Source: Bradyrhizobium prioriisuperbiae
GTDB taxonomy: Bacteria; Pseudomonadota; Alphaproteobacteria; Rhizobiales; Xanthobacteraceae
Assembly: GCF_032397745.1 (NCBI RefSeq)
Contig: NZ_CP135921.1
Span: forward strand, 8,854,501 to 8,918,500
Direction of reading: 5' to 3'
DNA: 64,000 nt
Made by a program: the position numbers and the translations under genes. This document shows positions 35,064-44,137 of this stretch, one piece after another (position 1 is the stretch's first letter; the number at the start of each line of letters is the position of its first letter). The notes beneath the pieces were generated by a model. That model had not been told where the DNA came from. It saw only the letters and a program-made list of their open reading frames with translations, and did no database searches.

Positions 35064-35912
35064 ATGGCCATTGAAACTGTCGGCATTATCGGCTCCGGAT
35101 TGATGGGGACCGGCATCGCGCAAATCTGCGCCGTCGCCGGCCTCAAGGTGATTGTCCGCGACATCAACGAGGACGCACTGGCGCGCGCAATCAAGTCGAT
35201 CACGGCCAGCCTGTCCAAGCTTGTCGAAAAGCAGAAGATAGAGGATAGCGTCAAGACCGCGGCGCTGGCCTCGATCACCACCACCACCGAGATGAAAGCG
35301 TTGGCTTCGGCCGATTTCATCATCGAGGCCGCGACCGAAAATCTCGGGTTGAAGCAGACCATTCTCAAGGAGATGGAATCCATCGCGTCTCCGTCCTGCA
35401 TCATCGCAACCAACACCTCCTCGGTCTCGGTCACCAAGCTCGCGGCCACGCTGTCTAAGCCGGATCGTTTTATCGGCATGCACTTCTTCAATCCCGTGCC
35501 AGTCATGAGCCTGGTCGAGATCATTCGTGCGGTGCAGACCAGCGAAGCCACCTTCGCGGAGACCGAGGCATTGGCCCGCCGTGTCGGCAAGACGCCGATT
35601 GGCGTGAAGAACGCGCCCGGCTTCGTCGTCAACCGCATCCTGTGCCCGATGATCAACGAGGCGATCTTCGTGCTGCAGGAAGGACTGGCGTCCCGCGAGG
35701 AGATCGACGCCGGCATGAAGCTCGGCGCCAATCACCCGATCGGACCGCTGGCTCTGGCTGATCTGATTGGCCTGGACACCATGCTCGCGGTCATGAACGT
35801 GTTCTATGCCGACTTCAAGGATCCGAAATACCGTCCGGCGCCGCTGCTGCAGGAAATGGTCGATGCCGGCTACCTCGGCCGGAAAACCGGCCGCGGCTTC
35901 TATCAGTATTGA
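35064..35912 (+). CDS. hbd: 3-hydroxybutyryl-CoA dehydrogenase
   Basis: The 282-residue NAD(P)-dependent enzyme oxidises or reduces 3-hydroxyacyl-CoA. Rossmann motif VGIIGSGLMGTGIAQ (about 6-20), catalytic region ATNTSSVSVTKLA and His in GMHFFNPVPVMSLVE, then NAPGFVVNRILCPMINEA and GADHPIGPL-type helix (GANHPIGPLALADLIGLD), all of the short-chain PaaH/Hbd group. It acts in polyhydroxybutyrate or butyrate metabolism. A leader of about 130 bp upstream holds no gene. Confidence 0.93.
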   Translation: MAIETVGIIGSGLMGTGIAQICAVAGLKVIVRDINEDALARAIKSITASLSKLVEKQKIEDSVKTAALASITTTTEMKALASADFIIEAATENLGLKQTILKEMESIASPSCIIATNTSSVSVTKLAATLSKPDRFIGMHFFNPVPVMSLVEIIRAVQTSEATFAETEALARRVGKTPIGVKNAPGFVVNRILCPMINEAIFVLQEGLASREEIDAGMKLGANHPIGPLALADLIGLDTMLAVMNVFYADFKDPKYRPAPLLQEMVDAGYLGRKTGRGFYQY

Positions 35913-35963
35913 GACGATAACGCCTTCGGTCGTTACGCCTTGTTATCTCCGGAGATCCGGGAC

Positions 35964-37010
35964 GTGAAAACATTTTGCCGCCGCGTCGCTCTCGGCCTCG
36001 TCATGGGCCTTGGTCTCGCTCTGCTCACGGTACCGGCCATCGCACGGACCGTCACCGACTCCGCGGGGCGGCAGGTCGAGGTTCCCGACAAGATCTCAAG
36101 GGTCTTTGCCGCCGGACCGCCGGCTTCCACCCTGCTCTATGTGCTGGCGCCACAAGACATGGTGGGCTGGGTGCGCGCGCCACGGGACACTGAGAAGCCG
36201 TTTCTGCTGCCGGCGACGCGCGAACTCCCAGAACTCGGCCGTCTCACCGGCCGGGGCGACACCCTCAATCTCGAGCGGTTGGTCGCCGAGAAGCCGGACC
36301 TGATCGTCGATTTCGGCAGCATCAACGACACCTATCGATCCCTCGCCGATCGGGTCCAGACACAGGCCGGTATCCCTTATCTCCTGATCGATGGACGCTT
36401 CAGCAACACGGCGGCAGCGCTGCGACTGCTTGCCGATGTACTCGGCGTCAAGGAGCGCGGCGAAACGCTGGCGCGCGCCACTGAAGAAATCTTCGGACAA
36501 GTGGATCGCGTGCTCGCGCAGGTCCCTGCCGACAAACGGCCGCGCGTCTATCTGGCCCGCGGTCCGGAAGGACTCGAGACCGGCTCGCGCGGCTCGATCA
36601 ACACCGAGATCATCGAGCGCGTCGGTGCCATCAATGTGGTCGAAGGCCTGCGCGCGAAGGGCGGCATTACGCCGGTCTCACCGGAGCAGCTGATCGCATG
36701 GGCACCTGACACGCTGATCACGCTCGACCGCGGCTTCCGGCGGAGCGTGGCGCAGAAGGCGGAGTGGCAGCCGGTGCCTGCGGTGGCAGCCGGCCGCGTC
36801 TTCCTGGCGCCAGGTCTGCCCTATGGCTTCATCGACGCGCCACCATCCGTGAACCGGCTGATCGGCCTGACCTGGCTGCTGCATACACTCTATCCGGACA
36901 AGGCACCCGGCGACCTGCGCGAACAGGTGCGGACATTCTATCATGTGTTTTACCAGGTCGATCTGACCGACAGTGATCTCACCCGGCTGCTCGACAATTC
37001 CGGAGGCTGA
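35964..37010 (+). CDS. FecB/BtuF-type ABC transporter substrate-binding protein
   Basis: The 348-residue periplasmic binding protein (PF01497 type) has a signal peptide (VKTFCRRVALGLVMGLGLAL, cleavage near PAIA) and the N-terminal signature RTVTDSAGRQVEVPDKISRV. Cluster motifs LVAEKPDLIVDFG and APDTLITLD follow. GTG at 35964 is used because GGAG lies upstream and the signal starts there; TTG at 35940 is weaker. It is followed by permease and ATPase genes and should bind a metal chelate such as a ferric siderophore. No TonB receptor is adjacent. Confidence 0.87.
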   Translation: MKTFCRRVALGLVMGLGLALLTVPAIARTVTDSAGRQVEVPDKISRVFAAGPPASTLLYVLAPQDMVGWVRAPRDTEKPFLLPATRELPELGRLTGRGDTLNLERLVAEKPDLIVDFGSINDTYRSLADRVQTQAGIPYLLIDGRFSNTAAALRLLADVLGVKERGETLARATEEIFGQVDRVLAQVPADKRPRVYLARGPEGLETGSRGSINTEIIERVGAINVVEGLRAKGGITPVSPEQLIAWAPDTLITLDRGFRRSVAQKAEWQPVPAVAAGRVFLAPGLPYGFIDAPPSVNRLIGLTWLLHTLYPDKAPGDLREQVRTFYHVFYQVDLTDSDLTRLLDNSGG

Positions 37011-37020
37011 GGACCCCGTC

Positions 37021-38022
37021 TTGCGCACGGCAACTGTCTTCGTTCTGCTGACGATCCTTCTTGTCGCGATGGCTGCGATCGCGTCAGGAATTGGCCCCTA
37101 TCATATTTCGCTGCCGACGGTGCTCGATGCTATCCTGCAGCGGCCCTTCGGTGACGGATCGAGCCCCGTCGACACCGTACTCTTCAACATTCGTTTTCCG
37201 CGCGTCGCGGCTGCAGGTTTCGTGGGCGCTGCGCTCGCGGCCGCCGGGGCGGCCTATCAAAGCCTCTTCCGCAATCCGCTGGTCTCTCCCGACATTCTCG
37301 GCGTCTCGACCGGCGCCGGCCTCGGCGCTGTGCTCGGCATCCTGCTTGGCTTGCCTGTGATGGCGATCCAGGTGTTCGGGTTCATTGGCGGTCTGGTGAC
37401 AGTGATGGTTGTCGCGACACTCGCCCGCGCACTGCGCGGCGGAGGCGACGTGCTGGTTCTGGTGCTGGCCGGCATCGTGGTCGGCGCGCTCGCGGGCGCC
37501 GCCATCTCGCTGGTCAAGGTGCTGGCCGATCCCTACAACCAGCTTCCGGCGATCACGTTCTGGCTGCTCGGCAGTCTCGCCGGCATCAAGGCGAGCGACA
37601 TCGCAGCGACCGCTCCGCTGGTGGCGCTTGGGCTGGCACCGCTGCTGCTGCTGCGCTGGCGCATTGGCGTGCTCTCGCTCGGCGACGACGAAGCCCGCGC
37701 ACTGGGCGTCAACGTCAGCGCATTGCGGATCGTGGTGATCGCCGCCGCGACCCTTGTTACCGCAAGCGCGGTGGCGATCTCCGGTGTGATCGGCTGGGTC
37801 GGACTGATGGTGCCGCACATGGCGCGGATGCTGGTCGGGCCGCGCTTCGACCGATTGCTGCCCGCGGCGATCCTGCTCGGCGCGTCCTTCATGATTGGCG
37901 TCGACACGCTAGCGCGCTCGGCCGCGCGCATTGAGATTCCACTCGGTGTGCTGACTGCCGTGATCGGCGGACCGGTGTTCGTCTGGCTGCTCGCCCGACG
38001 CCGCCGGGAATTGTTGCCATGA
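37021..38022 (+). CDS. FecCD-type ABC transporter permease
   Basis: The 333-residue protein has about ten membrane helices and the FecCD signatures RFPRVAAAGFVGAALAAAGA, QSLFRNPLVSPDILGVSTGAGLG and GVIGWVGLMVPHMARMLVG. Translation most likely starts at TTG 37021 (GAGGA seven bases upstream), giving a normal family length. It is 10 bp after the binding-protein gene and overlaps the ATPase gene by ATGA. It forms the transmembrane channel of the importer. Confidence 0.9.
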   Translation: MRTATVFVLLTILLVAMAAIASGIGPYHISLPTVLDAILQRPFGDGSSPVDTVLFNIRFPRVAAAGFVGAALAAAGAAYQSLFRNPLVSPDILGVSTGAGLGAVLGILLGLPVMAIQVFGFIGGLVTVMVVATLARALRGGGDVLVLVLAGIVVGALAGAAISLVKVLADPYNQLPAITFWLLGSLAGIKASDIAATAPLVALGLAPLLLLRWRIGVLSLGDDEARALGVNVSALRIVVIAAATLVTASAVAISGVIGWVGLMVPHMARMLVGPRFDRLLPAAILLGASFMIGVDTLARSAARIEIPLGVLTAVIGGPVFVWLLARRRRELLP

Positions 38023-38816
38023 CGGCGCTGCTTGAGGCCCGCAAACTGTCGATCGGATATGGCGCCACGCGGATCGCCGCCGGCCTCGACCTGTCACTCG
38101 CGGCGGGCACCGTCACCTGCCTGCTGGGGCCGAACGGCATCGGCAAGACCACGCTGTTCAAGACCCTGCTCGGCCTGATCCCGCCCCTCGCAGGCTCGGT
38201 TCAGATCGATGGCAAAAACCTCGAGCAGCTTGATCGCCAGGCCATCGCGCGCCAGGTCGCCTACGTTCCGCAGGCGCGCCCACCCGAGTTCGCCTACACC
38301 GTGCGCGATCTCGTGGTGATGGGACGAACCGCCTATCTCGGTCCGTTCGGCGTGCCCGGGCCGCGCGACCATGACGCAGCGACCACAGCTCTCGAAACAC
38401 TGGGCATCGCAGCGCTGGCGGAACGGGATTCGACACGGATCTCGGGTGGGCAGCAGCAGCTTGCCCTGATCGCCCGGGCGCTGGCGCAGGAGGCCCACGT
38501 CATCGTGATGGACGAGCCGACCGCAAGCCTCGACATCGGCAATCGCAGCCTGGTGCTCGACACGGTGCGCCGGCTAGCGCGCAGCGGTCTTGCGGTGGTG
38601 CTGTCGACCCACGACCCCGAACATGCGTTCGTGGTCGCCGACCATGTCGCGATCCTCGGGCGCAACGACCGCTTCATCACCGGGCCGGTCGAAACCGTCA
38701 TGACCTCGCAGGAGCTGTCGCAGCTTTATGGTTTGGCGTTGCGCGTCGAGCAGACCCCGTCCGGCCGCCATGTGGTCGGCCCCGACCGAACGGAGATGGC
38801 CCCACCAGCAGTGTAG
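38019..38816 (+). CDS. FecE-type ABC transporter ATPase
   Basis: The 265-residue ATPase has Walker A LLGPNGIGKTTL (about 35-46), Q-loop VAYVPQARPPEF, signature ISGGQQQLALIARALAQ (about 141-157), Walker B VIVMDEPTASLD and H-loop STHDPEHA. The signature Gly-Gly-Gln is normal for siderophore and B12 importers. Its ATG overlaps the permease stop. With the upstream two genes it makes a complete importer. Confidence 0.93.
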   Translation: MTALLEARKLSIGYGATRIAAGLDLSLAAGTVTCLLGPNGIGKTTLFKTLLGLIPPLAGSVQIDGKNLEQLDRQAIARQVAYVPQARPPEFAYTVRDLVVMGRTAYLGPFGVPGPRDHDAATTALETLGIAALAERDSTRISGGQQQLALIARALAQEAHVIVMDEPTASLDIGNRSLVLDTVRRLARSGLAVVLSTHDPEHAFVVADHVAILGRNDRFITGPVETVMTSQELSQLYGLALRVEQTPSGRHVVGPDRTEMAPPAV

Positions 38817-38841
38817 GCCGGTTCGCCCAACGCGATCGCGT

Positions 38842-40071
38842 CTACCGCTTCGCCTTCTGCAGGTCCGGAGCGTTCACGGCAGGGATCGCGACACGGCCGG
38901 GGCCCGTCACCGACAGCGCCGCGGCCGCCTTCTCGTTCTCCATGATCTTGGCCATCACCGCCTGTCCGGCGCGCTCGAAGATCGCCCGGTTCTCGATCAC
39001 GAATGTCTGCGACTTGCGCAGGCCATCGATATACCCGTTGATCTCCGGCACCACATAACGCGCCACCATGTCCCAGCTGCGACGGGTGTTTTCCGGATTG
39101 GCCCAGTCGTGGGCGAAGCCGATGACCACGCCAACGCCGCCGCTCGCCTCCATCAGGTTGCGGATCATTGTCACCAGATCATCGGGCGTGCCGATCACCG
39201 AGGCGGCACCTTCGACAAAGGCGGTCTTGTCCACCGCGTCGTCGGGCGAGGCGAATGCTGTGAGCCCGGGCCGCTGCAGGGTGCCAACGTTATACTCATT
39301 GTGCCAGCGCATCAGTCCGGGGCCGGCTTCGCGCCGCGCCTGCTCCCGCGTCTCGGCGACGTGCCAGCTCAAGAGCACGCGCCAGTTGGCGCGGCTCACG
39401 GTCTGGCCATGCTTCTTCGCCGCATCCTCGGCAAAGCCCCATTGCGTCGGCAGCGCCATCAGCCCCTGGGTCGACATCGAGCCCAGCGAGATGATGCCGA
39501 TGCCGTATTTGCCGGCGAGCGTCATGCCCGAGGGAGAGATCTGCGACGCCACCACGAACGGCATGTCTTCCTGCAGCGGCCGCATCTGCAGCGCGGCGTC
39601 GTTCATGGTGAACCAGTCGCTTTTCGCCGTCACGCGCTCGCCATTGAACAGGCGGCGGATGATGGCGATGGCCTCGTCCTGGCGATCACGCTGGGTCATG
39701 GGATCGATGCCCAGGGTGTGCGCATCGGAAGCCAGCGCACCGGGACCGGAGCCGAAGATGGCGCGGCCACCGGTCATGTAGTCGAGCTGCACCATACGCT
39801 GCGCCACATTGAAGGGATGGTGATACGGCAGCGAGATCACGCCGGTGCCAAGCTTGATGCGCTTGGTGCGCTCGCCGGCCGCGGCCAGGAACATTTCCGG
39901 CGACGCGATCATTTCCCAGCCCGAGGAGTGGTGCTCGCCGCACCAGAACTCGTCATAACCGAGCGCATCGAGCTGTTCGACAAAGTCGAGATCGCGGCGG
40001 AACTGGAGCATCGGATGCTCGCCGATCGGATGATGCGGGGCGAGAAAGGCTCCAAACTTGATGCGCGGCAT
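38842..40071 (-). CDS. LLM-class flavin-dependent oxidoreductase
   Basis: The 409-residue luciferase-like monooxygenase (bacterial luciferase fold) shows KFGAFLAPHHPIGEHP at the start, FVEQLDALGYDEFWCGEHHS, KLGTGVISLPYHHPFNVAQR and RAIFGSGPGALASDAHTLG. These are typical of FMN/F420-type LLM enzymes. The start at 40071 has AGGAATCCCC upstream; the very long frame to 40854 is a shadow of htpX. It probably uses reduced flavin to oxidise a small organic compound; the substrate is unknown. It is convergent with the ABC ATPase gene (25 bp) and divergent from htpX. Confidence 0.87.
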   Translation of the reverse strand: MPRIKFGAFLAPHHPIGEHPMLQFRRDLDFVEQLDALGYDEFWCGEHHSSGWEMIASPEMFLAAAGERTKRIKLGTGVISLPYHHPFNVAQRMVQLDYMTGGRAIFGSGPGALASDAHTLGIDPMTQRDRQDEAIAIIRRLFNGERVTAKSDWFTMNDAALQMRPLQEDMPFVVASQISPSGMTLAGKYGIGIISLGSMSTQGLMALPTQWGFAEDAAKKHGQTVSRANWRVLLSWHVAETREQARREAGPGLMRWHNEYNVGTLQRPGLTAFASPDDAVDKTAFVEGAASVIGTPDDLVTMIRNLMEASGGVGVVIGFAHDWANPENTRRSWDMVARYVVPEINGYIDGLRKSQTFVIENRAIFERAGQAVMAKIMENEKAAAALSVTGPGRVAIPAVNAPDLQKAKR

Positions 40072-40228
40072 GACGGGGATTCCTCGTATTTTGTTATTGT
40101 TGCAGAGGTATTCGTAAGCTACCCGCTGCGGCGGCGCAATAAACCCCGATGCGATGCAGGGCGGCATCTGTGTCGGATTGACACGGTGCTGTGAACCGCA
40201 AGCGCGACGCGGCGACGCATCCCAAACC

Positions 40229-40255
40229 CTTGAATCGCCACGGATCGGTCCCAAC
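40229..40255 (+). promoter_or_regulatory. Possible RpoH (heat-shock) promoter of htpX
   Basis: CTTGAA at 40229-40234 and CCCAAC at 40250-40255, 15 bp apart, resemble RpoH -35/-10 elements, and htpX is a classical heat-shock gene. The start codon is 23 bp beyond the -10-like box. Only the -35 part is a strong match. Confidence 0.4.
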
Positions 40256-40278
40256 CTGTTCCGCACGAGGAAAAAATC

Positions 40279-41199
40279 ATGAGTTATCTGCGAACAGCGA
40301 TGCTTTTGGCCGGCCTTACCGCACTTTTCATGGGCGTAGGCTACCTGATCGGCGGCAGCGGCGGCGCGATGATCGCGCTGTTGATCGCGGCTGCGACCAA
40401 TCTTCTCGCCTACTGGAATTCGGACCGCATGGTGCTGTCGACATACGGCGCCCAGGAGGTCGATCAACGCACGGCACCTGACCTCGTGAACATGGTGGCG
40501 GATCTGGCCCGCCGGGCCAAGCTGCCGATGCCGCGGGTCTACCTGATGGACAACCCACAGCCCAATGCGTTCGCCACCGGCCGCAACCCGCAGAATGCGG
40601 CGGTGGCCGTGACCACCGGGCTGATGCAGTCGCTGAGCCGCGAGGAACTCGCCGGCGTGATCGCGCACGAGCTTGCGCACATCAAGCATCATGACACGCT
40701 GCTGATGACCATCACCGCGACCATCGCCGGCGCGATCTCGATGGTGGCGCAGTTCGGCATGTTCTTTGGTGGTAACCGCAACAACAACGGCCCCGGTATC
40801 ATCGGCTCGATCGCGATGATGATCCTTGCGCCGCTCGGCGCCATGCTGGTGCAAATGGCGATCAGCCGCACCCGCGAATATGCGGCCGACAATCTCGGCG
40901 CGCGCATCGTCGGTCAGCCGATGTGGCTGGCATCAGCCCTGGTGAAGATCAGCAATGCCGCCCACGCCGTGCCGAACATGGAGGCCGAGCGCAATCCGGC
41001 CACTGCGCACATGTTCATCATCAATCCGCTGTCCGGGCACGGCGTCGACAACCTGTTTTCGACGCATCCATCAACCGAGAACCGCATCGCCGCGCTGCAG
41101 CAGCTTGCCGCCGAGTTCGGCTCGGTGCCGTCGGCGCGTCCGACGGCCCGTGATTCCCGTGCGGGCGGCTCGTCGCAATCACGCGGCCCCTGGGGTTAA
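40279..41199 (+). CDS. htpX: Membrane zinc metalloprotease HtpX
   Basis: The 306-residue M48 protease has two N-terminal membrane helices (about 5-45), the zinc motif HELAH at 130-134 with third ligand Glu 200 in [13 protein letters not shown], and two further hydrophobic segments (about 143-195). [14 protein letters not shown] is the family substrate-cleft motif. It degrades damaged inner-membrane proteins in quality control. GAGGAAAAAATC lies before the ATG, and an RpoH-like promoter is upstream. The last 20 residues are Ser/Arg-rich, as in relatives. Confidence 0.95.
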   Translation: MSYLRTAMLLAGLTALFMGVGYLIGGSGGAMIALLIAAATNLLAYWNSDRMVLSTYGAQEVDQRTAPDLVNMVADLARRAKLPMPRVYLMDNPQPNAFATGRNPQNAAVAVTTGLMQSLSREELAGVIAHELAHIKHHDTLLMTITATIAGAISMVAQFGMFFGGNRNNNGPGIIGSIAMMILAPLGAMLVQMAISRTREYAADNLGARIVGQPMWLASALVKISNAAHAVPNMEAERNPATAHMFIINPLSGHGVDNLFSTHPSTENRIAALQQLAAEFGSVPSARPTARDSRAGGSSQSRGPWG

Positions 41200-41225
41200 G
41201 GCACCGGACTATCCCGGCCACGCTA

Positions 41226-42551
41226 TCAGCCATGCCGCATTGATGACCGCTGCGAGCGCTCGTGATGCTTGTCCGCAACCTGCAGCCCGTGATCGAGCGC
41301 ATCCAGAAGCTGTCCAGATTCGTGTTCGGAGATCACCAGCGGCGGCGCCAGAAACAGCGAGGTCTGTTCGCCGCTGGTGCCGATCACCGCGCCGGCCTCC
41401 AGGGCGCGCAGTGCGACCCGCGATGCGATCGGCTGCTCGGTGGTGTCGGCACTCCATAAGCGCCAGTCCGGTCCGTGCAGCTCGACCGTCCAGTGCAGGC
41501 CCTGCCCCGCGACACGGCAAACACTGGGATGCCGCCGCGCGATCTCGAGCAGACGGCGCGCGAACAATGCCTCCAGCGTCCGCACCCGCGACAGGATATC
41601 CTCTTCCACAACAGCACGCAGATAGGCGCTGACGGCGGCCATACTGATGGGATGACCGCGCAGCGTGCCGTAATTCTGCCAGCTCGTGCCCTTGAGCTGT
41701 TCGACGATCGCCTTCGACACCACGACGGCCGCGACGGACGCGGCACCGCCGCCGAGCGATTTGCCCAGTGTCACAATATCCGGTCGGCTGTCAGCGCCCT
41801 GAAACGCAAACCAGCGCCCTGCTCGTCCGGCGCCCGTCACCACCTCGTCGGCGATCCAGATCGAACCGGCCTGGCGTGCATGGCCAGCGACTTCGTCCTG
41901 ATACGCGCCGTCGTAGTAGATGCCGCCCTGGGTATAGTCGATGATCGTCGCCGCGGTCTCCGACAGGGTCTGCGCGGCACCGGCGAGCAATTCCTTTGCG
42001 GACGCGGCATTCGGCGGGGCGCCATAAATCGCGCCCTCCGGAGCCGGCAAAATCCGGACCGGCGCCATGGCCGCGGGCCGGCGCGACCCACCGGCATGCA
42101 CGGCAAGGCCGCCGTGCCACTGCGGCTGCACCGTCATGCTGCGCGACAGGCCGACCAGACCATGATAGGCGCGCTCCCGCGTCGCGAGCGGAGTGCGCTG
42201 GGTCAGAGCCTGGCACAACGACAGCGCCATATCGTTGGCTTCGCTGCCGCTGATGCAGAAACGCACGGCACCGACCCAGTTTTCCTCGCCCTTGAACGCC
42301 GTACCGATCAGATCGTCCGCGGCCTGTTCACGCCCGATCCAGGTCCAGCCTTCGTTGACCACCGGCGTATCCGCGGCGCGGCGGATCGCTTCTACCATCG
42401 CCGGGTGGCGATGGCCGAGACCGCCGCCGGTGTTGCTGCCGTCGATCAGGCGGCGGCCGTCGTCGAGATGGAAATAGACGCCCTCGCCGCCGACCACCGT
42501 CAGCGGCGCGCTGTCGCCGGCATTGAGGCCGGTCCGCAACAGTCTGCTCAT
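41226..42551 (-). CDS. Class-III PLP aminotransferase (glutamate-1-semialdehyde mutase-like)
   Basis: The 441-residue PLP enzyme of fold type I has substrate/PLP motifs RFCISGSEANDMALSLCQAL, WIADEVVTGAGRAGRWFAFQ (Asp for the PLP nitrogen) and the lysine loop VTLGKSLGGGAASVAAVVVS. The N-terminus (GLNAGDSAPLTVVGGEGVYF) resembles the HemL-like group. It ends the minus-strand cluster MocR-SBP-HyuA-HyuB-aminotransferase and overlaps hyuB by ATGA. It probably handles an amino or keto compound released by HyuAB, with regulation by the MocR-type protein. The substrate is unknown. Confidence 0.88.
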   Translation of the reverse strand: MSRLLRTGLNAGDSAPLTVVGGEGVYFHLDDGRRLIDGSNTGGGLGHRHPAMVEAIRRAADTPVVNEGWTWIGREQAADDLIGTAFKGEENWVGAVRFCISGSEANDMALSLCQALTQRTPLATRERAYHGLVGLSRSMTVQPQWHGGLAVHAGGSRRPAAMAPVRILPAPEGAIYGAPPNAASAKELLAGAAQTLSETAATIIDYTQGGIYYDGAYQDEVAGHARQAGSIWIADEVVTGAGRAGRWFAFQGADSRPDIVTLGKSLGGGAASVAAVVVSKAIVEQLKGTSWQNYGTLRGHPISMAAVSAYLRAVVEEDILSRVRTLEALFARRLLEIARRHPSVCRVAGQGLHWTVELHGPDWRLWSADTTEQPIASRVALRALEAGAVIGTSGEQTSLFLAPPLVISEHESGQLLDALDHGLQVADKHHERSQRSSMRHG

Positions 42552-44137
42552 TGCTGTCTTTCCATGTCTGCCACGCGATAACCACCACCGCCGCAGCTCT
42601 CGATGGTGACGAGATCATCCCGCTGCAACACCAGATTCGACTTGCCGTCGATCTCGATATTTTCGCCTTGCCTGACCAGCGAGATCCGGCATGCCTGCCC
42701 CGGCGCGCCACCCTGCAAGCCGAATGGCGCGATCACCATGCGCTCGACACACGTCGTCAGATGCATGGAGGGTGCCAGCACGCGATAGGCGCGCACAACG
42801 CCGTCGCCGCCGCGATGCCGGCCGGCTCCACCGGATTGCCGGCGGATCGCCTGTCGCTCGACACGGATCTTGTAGTTCGCCTCGATCACTTCCACCGGAG
42901 TGTTGGAGGTGTTGGCGAGATGCACGCGGGTCGCGGACACACCGGCGCGATCGTGCCGCGCACCCTCACCACCGCCATGCACTTCGTAGAGCATCTTCCA
43001 GGAACCGTCCGCCCGTGGCTCGGCGAAAAACAGCATGCCGGAGGTGGTGGCGCCGCCGGCCGACAGGCGCTCCGGAATCACGTCCTGCATGGCGCGGAAC
43101 ACTGCGTCGACAATTCGCATCGAGGTCTCGTGGTTGCCGGCCGCAACCGCCGCGGTCCAGCCCGGCTCCAGGATGGAGCCCGGACGGGTGATGATGGTAA
43201 GCGGACGGAGCGCGCCGGCATTCTGCTGCATGTCACGCCCGCTCATGATGCGGGCGGCGTAGGCCACCGCGGAGCGGGCGATGAACGGCGTAGTGTTGCA
43301 GAAATTCGAGACCCGGTCGCAGCTTCCCGACAGGTCGAAGGTGGCCTCATCGCCCGTGATGCTGATCTTGACATGGATGCGTGCGGGCGCGCCGCCGATG
43401 TCGCCGTCGTCGAGAAAATCCTCACCCTGATAGACCCCGTCAGGCAGCTCGCGGATCGCGTCCCGCATCTCGATCTCCGACAGATCGTGCAGGCGCGACA
43501 AGGAAGCAAGGAACATCTCCGTGCCGTGTTGCCGGCAGAGCTCCACAATCCGCTTCTCGCCGGCTCTGGTGGCGGCGATCTGTCCGAGCAGGTCACCTTC
43601 GCAGGCCTGGGGATCACGCACGTTAGCGATCAGCAGCTGCAAAATCGGTGTATTCACGCCGGCCGCGGTCGCAATCAGTACCGGCGGAATCCGGATCGCC
43701 TCCTGAAAGGTATCGATCGCCTTGGCAAAATAACTCCCGGGCCAGGTGCCGCCGACATCGGGCCAGTGCGCAAGGCTGATCGCAAAGGCCACGATGCGGC
43801 CATCGACAAACACCGGCCGCACCACCTTGACGTCGTTGAGATGATTGCCGCCGAGCGCGCCGAGGTTGTAGATCAGCACGTCGCCATCGTTCAGACCGGC
43901 TGATGGGACGACCTTCAGGAGCTCGGGAATGGTATAGGCCATCGCACCGAGATGGATCGGGATATCGCGCCCCTGCCCGACCAGCCCTCCTTTCGCATCG
44001 GTGATCGCCGATGACAGGTCGCCGGCTTCGCGCAGCAGCGGCGAGCGGGCCGAGCGTGTCATCACCAGGCTCATCTCCTCGGCGGCCGCGGACAGGCCGT
44101 GCCGGATCACTTCGACGGCAAACGGATCGAGTTTCAT
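42548..44137 (-). CDS. hyuB: Hydantoinase B / oxoprolinase-type subunit
   Basis: The 529-residue protein is a complete HyuB (PF02538): KLDPFAVEVIRHGLSAAAEE at the start, SAITDAKGGLVGQGRDIPIH, LIYNLGALGGNHLNDVKVVR, HGGGEGARHDRAGVSATRVH and the C-terminal glycine-rich SGGAGRHRGGDGVVRAYRVL. HyuA and HyuB together hydrolyse cyclic amides such as N-methylhydantoin or 5-oxoproline using ATP. The start at 44137 overlaps the hyuA stop by ATGA. The exact ring substrate is unknown here. Confidence 0.9.
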   Translation of the reverse strand: MKLDPFAVEVIRHGLSAAAEEMSLVMTRSARSPLLREAGDLSSAITDAKGGLVGQGRDIPIHLGAMAYTIPELLKVVPSAGLNDGDVLIYNLGALGGNHLNDVKVVRPVFVDGRIVAFAISLAHWPDVGGTWPGSYFAKAIDTFQEAIRIPPVLIATAAGVNTPILQLLIANVRDPQACEGDLLGQIAATRAGEKRIVELCRQHGTEMFLASLSRLHDLSEIEMRDAIRELPDGVYQGEDFLDDGDIGGAPARIHVKISITGDEATFDLSGSCDRVSNFCNTTPFIARSAVAYAARIMSGRDMQQNAGALRPLTIITRPGSILEPGWTAAVAAGNHETSMRIVDAVFRAMQDVIPERLSAGGATTSGMLFFAEPRADGSWKMLYEVHGGGEGARHDRAGVSATRVHLANTSNTPVEVIEANYKIRVERQAIRRQSGGAGRHRGGDGVVRAYRVLAPSMHLTTCVERMVIAPFGLQGGAPGQACRISLVRQGENIEIDGKSNLVLQRDDLVTIESCGGGGYRVADMERQQ

